DNA of 64,000 bases from Acidimicrobiales bacterium (GTDB lineage Bacteria; Actinomycetota; Acidimicrobiia; Acidimicrobiales; SZUA-35), in NCBI GenBank assembly GCA_020630195.1, contig JAHDBV010000005.1, positions 1 to 64,000 on the forward strand, in the 5' to 3' direction. The position numbers were made by a program, and so were the translations under genes. Positions within the stretch are counted from its first letter, which is position 1; the number at the start of each line of letters is the position of its first letter. Shown in pieces: positions 1-9,536 of this stretch. The notes beneath the pieces are model-generated. The model was not told where the DNA came from. It made no database searches and saw only the letters and a program-made list of their open reading frames with translations.

Positions 1-657
1 ATCCAGTCCGAGACCGGCGCCGACATCAGCGTCGACGACGACGGCATGGTCGGCATCGTGGCGATCGCCTCGGCCGACAAGGACACCGTCGAAGAGGCCG
101 AGCGCCAGATCCGTCTCATCCTCGATCCGCCGACGGCCGACGTCGGTGAGACCTACCCGGGCCGGGTCGTGAACATCACCAAGTTCGGTGCGTTCATCAA
201 CATCCTCCCCGGTCGTGACGGCCTCCTCCACATCTCGAAGATGGGTGGCGGCAAGCGCATCGACAAGGTCGAGGACGTGCTCGAGATCGGCCAGCCCGTC
301 TCGGTCATCGTCGAGGACATCGATCCCAACGGCAAGGTGAGCCTCAAGCTCGCCGAGGAACTCGACATCCCCGAGTCGGCCATCGTGGCCGGCGGTGGTG
401 GCGGCCGTGGTGGCCGTGACCGCGACGGTGGTCGGGACCGTGACGGCGGCCGCGATCGTGATCGTGGCCCGCGCAACGACAACGACGACGACGGTGACAC
501 CGGTACCCCCGGTGGCATCGAAGAGGTCGGCTTCGACGACGACTTCGACGCCAAGCTCTCCGAGGACTTCGGCGAGCTCGGCCCCGAGGGCGCCAACCTC
601 GGCGGTGGACGCCGTCGGCGTCGCCGCTCCGGTGGCGGCGGTCGTGGTCGGCGCTGA
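1..657 (+). CDS. pnp: polynucleotide phosphorylase, C-terminal part (5' end outside window)
   Basis: This is the 3' end of a PNPase gene; the frame is open from base 1. The first residues (IQSETGADISVDDDGMVGI) are the end of the KH RNA-binding domain. An S1 domain follows, with PGRVVNITKFGAFINILPG and DGLLHISKM. The enzyme degrades RNA 3' to 5' by phosphorolysis in the cytoplasm. After the S1 domain comes an unusual tail of about 85 residues: Gly-rich, then three RDRDGG-like repeats, an acidic stretch and a final Arg-rich RRRRRRSGGGGRGRR block. Such RGG/RD tails probably add RNA contacts (inference). A strong hairpin terminator lies downstream. Confidence 0.95.
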   Translation: MQSETGADISVDDDGMVGIVAIASADKDTVEEAERQIRLILDPPTADVGETYPGRVVNITKFGAFINILPGRDGLLHISKMGGGKRIDKVEDVLEIGQPVSVIVEDIDPNGKVSLKLAEELDIPESAIVAGGGGGRGGRDRDGGRDRDGGRDRDRGPRNDNDDDGDTGTPGGIEEVGFDDDFDAKLSEDFGELGPEGANLGGGRRRRRRSGGGGRGRR

Positions 658-674
658 GGCGCCTCCCACTTACA

Positions 675-744
675 CAGTTCTTCGCTGGCGCTGCCGTTCG
701 CCTCGCTGGCGCTCGGCTCACTCACGCAGTTCTTCGCTAGCGCT
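675..744 (+). repeat. imperfect direct repeat downstream of pnp
   Basis: An 18-base unit, CAGTTCTTCGCTGGCGCT at 675-692, recurs at 727-744 with one mismatch (CTAGCG for CTGGCG). The start-to-start period is 52 bases. The second copy can also pair with GAACTG at 747-752. It sits in the pnp-dapB gap ahead of the terminator. Its function is unknown. Confidence 0.5.
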
Positions 745-774
745 CTGAACTGCCGCACCGAGTTGAACTGGCAT

Positions 775-809
775 CCGGCCCGGGCTTCGGCCCGGGTCGG
801 TGCCGTTTT
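775..809 (+). terminator. Rho-independent terminator of pnp
   Basis: An 11-bp stem (CCGGCCCGGGC against GCCCGGGTCGG, with one G-U pair) closes on a TTCG tetraloop at 786-789. TTTT follows at 806-809. This is a classic intrinsic terminator and separates pnp from dapB. Confidence 0.85.
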
Positions 810-836
810 CCGGCAGAGGGGGTGTGGGGGAGGCGG

Positions 837-842
837 TAGATT
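837..842 (+). promoter_or_regulatory. -10 element of dapB (leaderless)
   Basis: TAGATT lies 6 nt before the GTG start of dapB, so transcription would begin at or next to the start codon. No convincing -35 is visible. Confidence 0.6.
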
Positions 843-848
843 CGGAGT

Positions 849-1634
849 GTGACGATTCGAGTCGGAGTGTTCGGCGCCGGTGGGCGCATGGGGATCGAGG
901 TCTGCCGGGCGGTGCTCGAGGCGCCGGGGATGGACCTCACCGCCGCCATCGATCCGAGCTTCGGTGGGATCGCCCTCCACGAGGCCACCGGGGTCGACTC
1001 GGATCTCGTGATCGACCCCGACGCCGGTGCCATCGCCGGCCGCGTCGACGTGGCGGTCGACTTCACCCACCTCGAGGCGTGCCGCGCCAACCTCAAGGTG
1101 CTCGCCACCAACGGCATCCACGCCGTGGTCGGCACCTCCGGGTTCACCGAGGACGATCACTCGGCCATCGCCGACATGTTCGATCGCTCGAACTGTCTGA
1201 TCGCCCCCAACTTCGCCGTCGGCGCCGTGTTGATGATGCGCTTCGCCGAACTCGCCGCCCCGTTGTTCGAGACCGCCGAGATCATCGAACTCCACCACGA
1301 CGGCAAGATCGATGCGCCGTCCGGCACCTCGATCGCCACCGCCGAACGGATGGCGAAGGCGTCGGCCGACTGGGCCGACGATCCGACCGAGGCCGAGATC
1401 ATCGCCGGCGCCCGTGGTGCCCGGGGCGCCGCAGGGATCCCCATCCACTCCGTGCGGATGCGAGGGCTCACCGCCCACCAGGAGATCGTGCTCGGGGCCG
1501 CCGGCCAGACGCTGACGCTGCGACACGACTCGTTCGACCGCTCGTCGTTCATGCCCGGTGTGGTGCTGGCCTGCCGCCGCATCGCGGAGCTGCCGGGGCT
1601 CACCATCGGACTCGACGAGGCGCTCGGCCTGTGA
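849..1634 (+). CDS. dapB: 4-hydroxy-tetrahydrodipicolinate reductase
   Basis: DapB reduces the DapA product with NAD(P)H in the diaminopimelate/lysine pathway. The 261-residue length is normal. The N-terminal Rossmann loop is GAGGRMG (residues 9-15). The catalytic and substrate motif ELHHDGKIDAPSGTS (about 147-161) holds His149, His150 and Lys153. The GTG start follows a TAGATT hexamer by 6 nt. The stop overlaps the GTG of the next gene, so the two are probably co-translated. dapA lies 9 kb downstream rather than adjacent. Confidence 0.95.
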   Translation: MTIRVGVFGAGGRMGIEVCRAVLEAPGMDLTAAIDPSFGGIALHEATGVDSDLVIDPDAGAIAGRVDVAVDFTHLEACRANLKVLATNGIHAVVGTSGFTEDDHSAIADMFDRSNCLIAPNFAVGAVLMMRFAELAAPLFETAEIIELHHDGKIDAPSGTSIATAERMAKASADWADDPTEAEIIAGARGARGAAGIPIHSVRMRGLTAHQEIVLGAAGQTLTLRHDSFDRSSFMPGVVLACRRIAELPGLTIGLDEALGL

Positions 1635-2521
1635 CCGACGGCGGAGCCGCCGCGGCCCGACCGCCCGAGCCACCCCGCCGTCCCGAGGGCATGGCCGAGG
1701 CTGCGCCGGCGCCGTCCGCTCCCGTGGCGCCGATCGAGGTCGGCACCCGTGACGACGTCGGCCGAGTGATCGGCAGGGCGCTCGAACACGAACCCGCGAA
1801 CGAGACGGTCGCCACCGACGACGAGGTCCTGAGCGCCGTCGCCCGCGAGCTCGACGTCGCCCCGGAACATCTCGCACTCGCCGTCGTCGAGGAACGAGCC
1901 AGCGACGACACCGGTCTCGTGGCCCGCATCGTCGGCCCGGCCACCGTCTCCGCCCAGCGGGTGGTGCTCGTCGACGACGCCCTCGTCGACCGGGTCGAGC
2001 AGTGGCTCGAACGCGGCCACGGCCTGCGCGTCGTCGCCGTCGACGGGGAACAGATCCGGGCCATCCGACGCACCGACAAGCTCGGCAAGATCACCGCCTC
2101 GGTGAAAGCAGCGGGCGGGTCGGGTCGACTCGGCCGGTTCCGCACCACCACCGTGCACACCGCAACGGTCGACGATCGCACCGCCCTCGGGGTCGAGGTC
2201 GAACTCATCGAACAACGGGGTCGGGCGGTGCTCGGCGGCACGGTCGCCGGCACCGCCGGGCTCGGTGTCGTGGCGCTCGGTGCCGTGATCGTGAGTCCGC
2301 TCGTGGCCGTCGCCGCGCCCGCCGCCGTGGTCGGCGGCGCCGCCGTGGCCCGCAAGAGCTACCGCAAGCACCGCGAGATCGCGGAGGTCGAAGCGGAGGA
2401 GATGGCCGACGGGTTGGCCCGCAACCATCGCCCGCCGCGCCTGCGCGACGAGGTCGAGTCGAGAATCCGGGGGCGCAGTCGACGTTCCCTGCGCGAACCT
2501 CGGCCCGACGACTCCGCCTGA
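1631..2521 (+). CDS. hypothetical protein with a hydrophobic hairpin
   Basis: I do not recognise this 296-residue protein. It starts with GTG overlapping the dapB stop. The first 35 residues are Ala/Pro-rich. The middle is a soluble region of about 170 residues. A long hydrophobic stretch follows (roughly residues 197-235, rich in Ala, Val and Gly) that could form two membrane helices. The C-terminus is very basic, with many Arg residues. A small membrane-associated protein is possible. Coupling to dapB may only reflect compact packing. Confidence 0.7.
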   Translation: MTDGGAAAARPPEPPRRPEGMAEAAPAPSAPVAPIEVGTRDDVGRVIGRALEHEPANETVATDDEVLSAVARELDVAPEHLALAVVEERASDDTGLVARIVGPATVSAQRVVLVDDALVDRVEQWLERGHGLRVVAVDGEQIRAIRRTDKLGKITASVKAAGGSGRLGRFRTTTVHTATVDDRTALGVEVELIEQRGRAVLGGTVAGTAGLGVVALGAVIVSPLVAVAAPAAVVGGAAVARKSYRKHREIAEVEAEEMADGLARNHRPPRLRDEVESRIRGRSRRSLREPRPDDSA

Positions 2522-2544
2522 CCAGACCCCGCCGGGAGGCACCG

Positions 2545-3078
2545 ATGGGCACGACCCTTCCCGAGATCACCGCCGACCTCGCCGAGTGGATGAACGACCA
2601 GCACATGTTCTTCGTCGCCTCGGCCGCCGCCGACGGGCCGGTGAACCTGTCCCCGAAGGGCTACGACACCTTCCGGATCCTCGGGCCCCACGAGGTCTGT
2701 TACCTCGACCTCACCGGCTCCGGGATCGAGACCACCGCCCACCTGCAGGTCGATGGCCGGCTCACGTTCCTCTTCTGCGCCTTCGAGGGACCACCTCGCC
2801 TCGCCCGCCTCCACGGTCGGGGTTCGGTGCACCGCGCCGGTGACGAGTTCTTCGAGGCGCACATCGGTGACTTCCCCGACCGGCCCGGCATCCGCTCGAT
2901 CATCCGCTGTGAGGTGGATCGGGTCTCGACGTCGTGCGGCTACTCGGTGCCGTTCTACGACTACGTCGGTGAACGCACCCTGCTCGACGACAACATGGGC
3001 GCACGCGGCGACGACGGCGTCGAGAAGTACTGGGCGAAGAAGAACCACACCTCGATCGGTGGGCTCCCGGGGATCTAA
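2545..3078 (+). CDS. pyridoxamine 5'-phosphate oxidase-family flavin protein
   Basis: The 177-residue protein has the split-barrel look of the PNPOx-like family, with DGPVNLSPKGYD near residue 32 and RLARLHGRGSVH near residue 90. Such proteins bind FMN or F420, and the substrate cannot be told from sequence. The ATG is preceded by GGGAGG at a suitable distance. A longer upstream reading frame exists but overlaps the previous gene and is basic nonsense. The gene ends convergently against the next one, with a 4-base overlap. Confidence 0.8.
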   Translation: MGTTLPEITADLAEWMNDQHMFFVASAAADGPVNLSPKGYDTFRILGPHEVCYLDLTGSGIETTAHLQVDGRLTFLFCAFEGPPRLARLHGRGSVHRAGDEFFEAHIGDFPDRPGIRSIIRCEVDRVSTSCGYSVPFYDYVGERTLLDDNMGARGDDGVEKYWAKKNHTSIGGLPGI

Positions 3079-4157
3079 CCCCGCAGCCGCTCCAGGGCCG
3101 CGATCGTGTCGGCCTCCAGACCGGCCATCACGTCGGCCACGGTCGTGAGCTCGTCGAAGTAGGCGATGCTCTGCCCGGCGGGGGAGTGCATCAGCGGCTC
3201 GACCTCGTGCCGCTGGATCTGGCCGAGCACGTCGCCCACGAGGATGTCCTGATACGGCATCTTCAGTGGTGCGGGGGCGTCGTCGGCGGCCCAGGCGTCG
3301 CTCCAGGCGGAGCGCACCTGGCGGAGGGTCTTGCCCGAGTCGGCCCGTGAGATCACGGTGTCGGCGCTCTCGGCGGCCATCAGCTTGGCGGCGACCGCGG
3401 GGTGGGTGTGCTCCTCCTCGCAGAGCAGCCACGCCGTGCCCATCCAGACCGCCTGGGCACCCATGGCGAGCGATGCCGCGATGTGTCGGCCGGTCGCCAC
3501 ACCCCCGGCAGCGACCACCGGTGTGTCGCCGCAGAGATCGACGATGCGGGGCACGAGCGAGAACGTGCCCACCGTGCCGGTGTGGGCACCGGCGTCGTAG
3601 CCCTGGGCGACGATGATGTCGGCCCCGGCCCGCAACGCCGCCTCGGCGTGCTTGGGCTGGCCGACGAGGGAGATCAGTGTCATGCCGCGCTCGCGCGCCG
3701 GGCCGATCACCCACTCGGGGCTCCCGATCCCGAGCGCCAGGATCGGCAGGTGTGAATCCATGACGACGTCGACCTGGGCCCGGGCGCTCTCCTCACTCCG
3801 CACGAACCGAGACCGCATGCCCGGCTCGCCGTCGTCGGGCACGTCGAACCGCTCCCGCAACCCGTCGACGAACGCCCGGTGTTCATCCGGGATGGCGGCC
3901 TCGATCTCGGACCGGTTGTCGCTGTCGGGCATGCCGGGCGGGATCACGAGGTCGATGCCGTAGGGCAGGTCGCCGAGTTCGTCGTGCATCCGGGTGAGTG
4001 CGGCCTCGATCTCCTCCGGCGTCGAGCGGGTCGCCCCCCAGATGCCGATGCCGCCGTTGCGGGAGATGGCGATCGCCGCATCGAGCGAGTGGGTGAAGCC
4101 GAAGATCGGGAGGCGGGCCCCGAGTCGTTCGGTCAGCGGTGTCGAGAGGCTGGTCAC
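3075..4157 (-). CDS. nitronate monooxygenase / 2-nitropropane dioxygenase-family flavoprotein
   Basis: The 360-residue TIM-barrel flavoprotein carries NGGIGIWGATRSTPEEIEA near the N-terminus, AGADIIVAQGYDAGAHTG in the middle and a phosphate-binding VVAAGGVATGRHIAASLAMGA. These are typical of NMO/enoyl-reductase-like FMN enzymes. Family members oxidise nitronates, but many have other substrates. I chose the GTG at 4155-4157 because TACGTT lies 6 nt upstream. An ATG 78 bases further out is in frame but would include the promoter. Confidence 0.85.
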   Translation of the reverse strand: MTSLSTPLTERLGARLPIFGFTHSLDAAIAISRNGGIGIWGATRSTPEEIEAALTRMHDELGDLPYGIDLVIPPGMPDSDNRSEIEAAIPDEHRAFVDGLRERFDVPDDGEPGMRSRFVRSEESARAQVDVVMDSHLPILALGIGSPEWVIGPARERGMTLISLVGQPKHAEAALRAGADIIVAQGYDAGAHTGTVGTFSLVPRIVDLCGDTPVVAAGGVATGRHIAASLAMGAQAVWMGTAWLLCEEEHTHPAVAAKLMAAESADTVISRADSGKTLRQVRSAWSDAWAADDAPAPLKMPYQDILVGDVLGQIQRHEVEPLMHSPAGQSIAYFDELTTVADVMAGLEADTIAALERLRG

Positions 4158-4163
4158 GCGGCG

Positions 4164-4169
4164 AACGTA
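4164..4169 (-). promoter_or_regulatory. -10 element of the NMO-family gene (leaderless)
   Basis: On the minus strand TACGTT lies 6 nt before the GTG start. This supports the shorter start of the flavoprotein gene. Confidence 0.55.
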
Positions 4170-4265
4170 GTGGTGCCCGACGACCGCTGTCACGACGCGA
4201 ACGAGCCCGTCGCCCACCGGTTGCCCGGTGGTCACAAGTCACTCGAAGCGGGCGGCGGTCGGTCG

Positions 4266-4271
4266 TAGTGT
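4266..4271 (+). promoter_or_regulatory. -10 element of the ABC exporter operon (leaderless)
   Basis: TAGTGT lies 7 nt before the ATG at 4279. It is divergent from the NMO-family promoter about 100 bases away. Confidence 0.55.
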
Positions 4272-4278
4272 CGGCTCC

Positions 4279-5237
<959 letters not shown>

Positions 5238-5241
<4 letters not shown>

Positions 5242-6062
5242 CCGCCACCGAGACCCCGATCGACACCCTCATCGACGTCGATGCCCCGCCGTCGGGCATC
5301 GGCCCCGCACTCGCCGATGCCTGGACCGAGGCACGCCGTCACCTCATGGTGATCCCGCGGAACCCCGAGCTGCTCGTGTTCTCCACCATCCAGCCCGTGA
5401 TGTTCGTGCTGCTGTTCAACTACGTGTTCGGTGGGTCGATCCAGATCCCCGGCTTCGACTCCTACGAGCAGTACCTGATGCCCGGGATCTTCGCCCAGAC
5501 CGTCGTGTTCGGCTCGTCGTTCACCGCCGTCGGCATCGCCGAAGACCTCTCCCGCGGCCTCATCGACCGGCTCCGGTCGCTCCCGATCGCCCAGTCGTCG
5601 GTGCTCGTCGGGCGGACCCTGTCCGACCTCGTCCGCAACGCCTTCACCTTCGTCGTGATGCTCGCCGTGGCGTTCCTCGTCGGCTTCCGGTTCGGAGGCT
5701 CGCTGCTCGGCGCCCTCGGCGCCACCGCGCTGCTGTTGTTCTTCAGCTACTCGTTCAGCTGGATCCAGGCCTTCATCGGGCTGAGCATCGGCTCGGTCGA
5801 AGCGGCACAGTCGGCCGGGTTCATCTGGATGTTCCCGCTCACCTTCGTGTCGTCCGCGTTCATCTCGACCGACACGTTGCCGGGTTGGCTCCAGGCGTTC
5901 GCCGACGTGAACCCGTTCACGGTGCTCACCAACGCCGCCCGGGCGCTCTACAACGGCAACGACCCGGGCAACGAGCTCTGGCTCGCCATCGCCTGGGCCA
6001 CCGGCATCACCGTCGTGTTCTCGACCCTCGCGATCCGCAAGTTCGCCCGGGCGACCGGCTGA
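5238..6062 (+). CDS. ABC-2 type transporter permease
   Basis: The 274-residue integral membrane protein has about six hydrophobic segments. The first is LLVFSTIQPVMFVLLFNYVF, and another lies within NAFTFVVMLAVAFLVGF. Region SSFTAVGIAEDLSRGLIDRL is the conserved ABC-2 permease signature (DrrB-like). Its start overlaps the ATPase stop. With the upstream ATPase it should form a homodimeric exporter in the cytoplasmic membrane. Confidence 0.88.
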
Positions 6063-6121
6063 GCGTTCGACACGACGACGGTCGGCTCGATCCGGCCGGC
6101 CCTCGACGCGACACTGGGTCG

Positions 6122-6976
6122 ATGGCCACCGAGCTGACCCGCCTGCCCGCCACCGCACCCGTGGCCGACATGCTCGAGGCGTTCGAGCGCGACGGTGGCC
6201 TGATCGTCGAGAGGCTCTTCCCCCGAGCGGTGATCGACGAGATGGCCGCGGCGGCCGAGGCCCGGGCCGCCGAGGTCGCGCCGGGCTCCGCGACCCAGGG
6301 GCTCGGCGAGGACGGCGCCTCGTTCGTCGGCGCCAACACCATCCGGTTCTCGTCGCTCGGCCGGCTCAGCCCGGCCTTCTTCGACATGCTCGACAACGAG
6401 GTGTTCGCCGCCCTCGCCGACGCGATCCTGCTGCCCTCGTGCGGGTCGTACTGGGTCAACACCGGGCAGGTGATGTACATCGGGCCGGGTGAGCCGGCCC
6501 AGGTCCTGCACCGGGACGCCAACAACTGGTGGGAGTTCGTCAACCGCACCTGGCCCGACAGCCCCGAGATCACGCTCAGCACGATGATCGGCCTCGAGAC
6601 CACCACCGAGGAGCTCGGCGCCACACGGGTCGCTCCCGGCACGCACCGCAGCGGCGATCTCCACCGGTTCGGCGAGGCCGAGTCGGTCCCCGCCGAGCTC
6701 GAGCCCGGCGATGCACTCGTCTACTCGGGGTACGTCTTCCACGGCGGTGGCGAGAACCGGACGACCGACCGGTGGCGACGGGCGATGCACCTCAGCTTCG
6801 TCGCCGGTTGGCTCACGCCGGAGGAGAGCTGCGCGCTCGACTACACCGAGGCCGACCTGGCCGGGTGTTCCGACCGCGTCCGGCGCCTGCTCGGCCATCG
6901 CAGTTACGACCCCCGGCCCCATCCGGGTGGTGGTCTGTGGTTGCGGGACGTGAAGGCGATCGGCGGCGACGCCTGA
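6122..6976 (+). CDS. phytanoyl-CoA dioxygenase (PhyH)-family oxygenase
   Basis: The 284-residue protein resembles Fe(II)/2-oxoglutarate oxygenases of the PhyH family. The iron-binding His-x-Asp is seen as LHRDANNWW, the distal His as FHGGGENRT, with Arg nearby for 2-oxoglutarate. Its substrate is unknown. The ATG lies 6 nt after GACACT, a weaker version of the local leaderless -10. The gene is convergent with the aldo/keto reductase gene, three bases away. Confidence 0.82.
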   Translation: MATELTRLPATAPVADMLEAFERDGGLIVERLFPRAVIDEMAAAAEARAAEVAPGSATQGLGEDGASFVGANTIRFSSLGRLSPAFFDMLDNEVFAALADAILLPSCGSYWVNTGQVMYIGPGEPAQVLHRDANNWWEFVNRTWPDSPEITLSTMIGLETTTEELGATRVAPGTHRSGDLHRFGEAESVPAELEPGDALVYSGYVFHGGGENRTTDRWRRAMHLSFVAGWLTPEESCALDYTEADLAGCSDRVRRLLGHRSYDPRPHPGGGLWLRDVKAIGGDA

Positions 6977-6984
6977 GCGTCAGG
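6972..6984. terminator. small inverted repeat between convergent stops
   Basis: CCTGA-GCG-TCAGG contains the stop codons of both converging genes. The stem is only 5 bp, so its role as a bidirectional terminator is uncertain. Confidence 0.3.
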
Positions 6985-7915
6985 TCCAGGCCAACGACGA
7001 CCGGTGGGCCCAGTACCGCTCGGCCGGTTCGGCCAACACGGCGAGCGCCTCGGCGTCCGGCAGTTCCTCGGCGTCGAGCTCGAGTGCGGCGAGGTTCGAG
7101 CGGACGTGGTCGACACTCGCCGCACCCGACAACACGACCGATGCCCAGGGTCGAGCGAGCGCGACCGCGAGTGCCGCGGCATCGACGCTCACCCCCGGGA
7201 CGAGTTCCGGCGGCTCCATGGCGGCGGGGGAGAGGCGCCCGTTGGCGACGGCTTCCTTGACGATCACGGTCCACCCGGCGTCGTGGGCCTCCGCCAGCGC
7301 GTCGCCGGCCGAGGGTTCGAGCACGTTCCAGGTCGACTGCACCGCTTCGAAGACGGGCCGCCCGTCGACGGTCGCCTCGAGTGCCCGGCGGATCGTCTCG
7401 GACTGGCGGGGCCCCGAGGTCGACAGCCCGATCTCCACGCCGCGGTCGGCCAGCTCGACGAGGCGGGCCAGCACGGCCCGATCCTCCAGCACGCCGGTGT
7501 CGAGCGTGGCCGAGTGGATCTGGAGCACGGCGAGGCGGCTGCCGAGCAGCGCCGAGGATTCGCCCCACTGCCGATCGAGCGTGTCGACGGAGTGGTCCTT
7601 CACCTCGTGGACCTCGGCGTCGACCCGCCAGCCGGCGGTGTAGGTGTACCCCCACTTCGTCGACACGGTGATCTCGTCGTCCCACTCGGGATGTTGGTGC
7701 AACCAGTCGGCCACGAACGTCTCGCCGAGCCCGTAGGAACGGGCGGTGTCGAGCCAGCGGATCCCGCCGTCGACGGCCGCGTCGATGACGGTGTGGGCGT
7801 GATTACGGAGATCGTCGATGGCCGTCCGTCCGGCCAGGGCCTCACCGTGGCCGAGGTTCAGGTAGCCCGGCCGTCCGATCGCGGCCGTGCCGAGGCCGAG
7901 CTCAGCCGGCATCAC
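6980..7915 (-). CDS. aldo/keto reductase
   Basis: The 311-residue NAD(P)H oxidoreductase has the AKR tetrad: Asp and Tyr in WLDTARSYGLGE, Lys in VSTKWGY and His in LQIHSA. The C-terminal ASVVLSGAASVDHVRSNL is the cofactor-binding region. Either of two adjacent Met codons could be the start. The start overlaps the end of the upstream membrane-protein gene by 11-14 bases, so the two form an operon. The substrate is unknown. Confidence 0.88.
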   Translation of the reverse strand: MMPAELGLGTAAIGRPGYLNLGHGEALAGRTAIDDLRNHAHTVIDAAVDGGIRWLDTARSYGLGETFVADWLHQHPEWDDEITVSTKWGYTYTAGWRVDAEVHEVKDHSVDTLDRQWGESSALLGSRLAVLQIHSATLDTGVLEDRAVLARLVELADRGVEIGLSTSGPRQSETIRRALEATVDGRPVFEAVQSTWNVLEPSAGDALAEAHDAGWTVIVKEAVANGRLSPAAMEPPELVPGVSVDAAALAVALARPWASVVLSGAASVDHVRSNLAALELDAEELPDAEALAVLAEPAERYWAHRSSLAWT

Positions 7916-8606
7916 TCGACCCGCCGTCGTCGCCGGCCCCAGCGTCGTCGTCGGCGGTGATCCGGCGGACGGCGTCGATCTCGCCGTTGCCCCGGAACTC
8001 CCCGAAGATCGTCCACAACACGGCGAGCACCGAGATGATGATGATCGGGGTGCGGTAGCGGCCGATGAAGTCGACCGTGCCCTGCACCGGCGAGGAGAAG
8101 ACCTCGCCGACCTGCCACACGACGATGAGGCGGGTGATGGTGCCGAACAGGTTGGCGGCGACGAACCAGCGGGGCTTCACGCGGGTGGCACCGGCGAGCA
8201 TGCAGATGAACAGGTTCGGCATGAACACGATCACCGGCAGCGCCCAGCGACGGAACCAGACCTGGCCGTCGCGCACCATCGGGCCGTAGGTGCGTGACCG
8301 CCGCTCGATCCAGTCGATGGCGCGGTCACCGTAGAACCAACCGAGCACGTAGCCCGCCGGGTCGGTGGAGACCAGCCGGAGGAAGCCCACCACGAAGAAG
8401 GGCCAGAAGCTCTCGATCTCGGCCGTGGCCAACACCAGGTTCCGGTTGCGGGGGTTCAGCGCGATGAGCCAGAGCGGATGCTCGTCGACGAAGTCGGCGA
8501 GCAGGATGTCGCCGGCGTATCCCGCCACGACCCCGCAGATGACCATGCCGATCAGCAGCCAACGCCACGGCTTCGCCAGGGGTGCGGACGTGGTGGTCGC
8601 CGTCAT
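7902..8606 (-). CDS. VTT/DedA-like integral membrane protein
   Basis: The 234-residue protein has an N-terminal helix (RWLLIGMVICGVVAGYAGDI) and a core resembling the VTT (SNARE-associated) domain. Features of that core are GFLRLVSTDPAGYVLGWFYG, then RRWALPVIVFMPNLFICMLAGATRV. It ends with a final helix and an acidic tail. DedA proteins are linked to lipid flipping and proton-gradient phenotypes. The ATG is preceded 8 nt away by CAGACT, a weak -10. It is co-transcribed with the aldo/keto reductase gene. Confidence 0.72.
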   Translation of the reverse strand: MTATTTSAPLAKPWRWLLIGMVICGVVAGYAGDILLADFVDEHPLWLIALNPRNRNLVLATAEIESFWPFFVVGFLRLVSTDPAGYVLGWFYGDRAIDWIERRSRTYGPMVRDGQVWFRRWALPVIVFMPNLFICMLAGATRVKPRWFVAANLFGTITRLIVVWQVGEVFSSPVQGTVDFIGRYRTPIIIISVLAVLWTIFGEFRGNGEIDAVRRITADDDAGAGDDGGSSDAG

Positions 8607-8695
8607 CGGGGTGCAGTCTGCCCGATCCGGCCGGTCGGCCCGCCGCACCGGTGCGAATCGGTCCGGCCCGCATCCGCGTGGCGTCGCCGGAGCAA

Positions 8696-8701
8696 TACCG
8701 T
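8696..8701 (+). promoter_or_regulatory. -10 element of the SURF1 gene (leaderless)
   Basis: TACCGT lies 6 nt before the GTG at 8708. Confidence 0.55.
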
Positions 8702-8707
8702 GGCGGG

Positions 8708-9505
8708 GTGGCCACCCGGTCCTGGAGCTTCCTCCGTCGTCCCTTCTGGGTCTTCTCCCACGTGTTCGCCGGCTCGATGATCGTGTTCTGCCTGTGGGCC
8801 ATGGTCTGGCAGCTCGGTCGACTCGACGAGCGTCGCGAGACCAACGCCGTGGTGGCCGAACGTCTCGACGACATGCCGCTCGACAATGCGGCCTTCCTCG
8901 CGGCCACGGCGGCCAGCCCCGGCGATCAGCTCGAGTTCACGCCGGTCGAACTCACCGGCGTGTTCGTCGAGTCGGAGCTCGTCCGGGTCGTGAACCGATC
9001 GGCCGGGGGCCTGCCGGTGGAGTGGGTCGTGGTGCGATTCCTCCTCGACGAGGGTGACGCCGTGGTGGTCAACACCGGATACCTCGCCGCGGACGAGGAG
9101 GCGCCCGTGCTCACCGACGACACCGTGACGCTCCGGGGTTGGATCCGTCCCGACGAGGAGAAGAGTCTCTTCGGCGTGAACGACGACGGCGAGTCGTTCC
9201 GGCTGCCCCGACTCAGCGCCGCCGCCGTCGACGCCCGTACCGACGACGGGTTGCCCCTCGTCGACGAGGTGTGGATCCAACGGGCCGACGTCGACGGCGC
9301 GGTGACCGGCCCGACCCCGGTGCCGCTGCCCTCGACCGACGAGGGCCCGCACCGTTCCTACGCCGTGCAATGGGCGACCTTCGCCGCGCTGACGGCGCTG
9401 TTCTACGGCGCCATCCTGCGGCGGCGGGCCCGTGAGGAGGCCCGGACCGCCGCCGCCGAGGTCGCCGACGGGTCGGCCGTCGACGAGGCGAAAACGGATC
9501 TCTGA
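8708..9505 (+). CDS. SURF1-family cytochrome oxidase assembly protein
   Basis: The 265-residue protein has the SURF1 layout: an N-terminal membrane helix (HVFAGSMIVFCLWAMVWQ) followed by LGRLDERRE, a periplasmic-type domain, and a C-terminal helix (WATFAALTALFYGAILRRR). SURF1 proteins help insert haem A into aa3-type oxidases. The GTG start is chosen over upstream in-frame starts because TACCGT lies 6 nt before it. Confidence 0.85.
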   Translation: MATRSWSFLRRPFWVFSHVFAGSMIVFCLWAMVWQLGRLDERRETNAVVAERLDDMPLDNAAFLAATAASPGDQLEFTPVELTGVFVESELVRVVNRSAGGLPVEWVVVRFLLDEGDAVVVNTGYLAADEEAPVLTDDTVTLRGWIRPDEEKSLFGVNDDGESFRLPRLSAAAVDARTDDGLPLVDEVWIQRADVDGAVTGPTPVPLPSTDEGPHRSYAVQWATFAALTALFYGAILRRRAREEARTAAAEVADGSAVDEAKTDL

Positions 9506-9523
9506 GCGCGAGAGCCGCACTGG

Positions 9524-9529
9524 TAGGGT
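9524..9529 (+). promoter_or_regulatory. -10 element of the winged-helix-like gene (leaderless)
   Basis: TAGGGT lies 7 nt before the ATG at 9537. Confidence 0.58.
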
Positions 9530-9536
9530 GCGCGCC

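Noticed and set aside
405-480. GACGG-type repeats as a regulatory repeat array
   Set aside because: They are coding repeats for the RDRDGG tail of PNPase.
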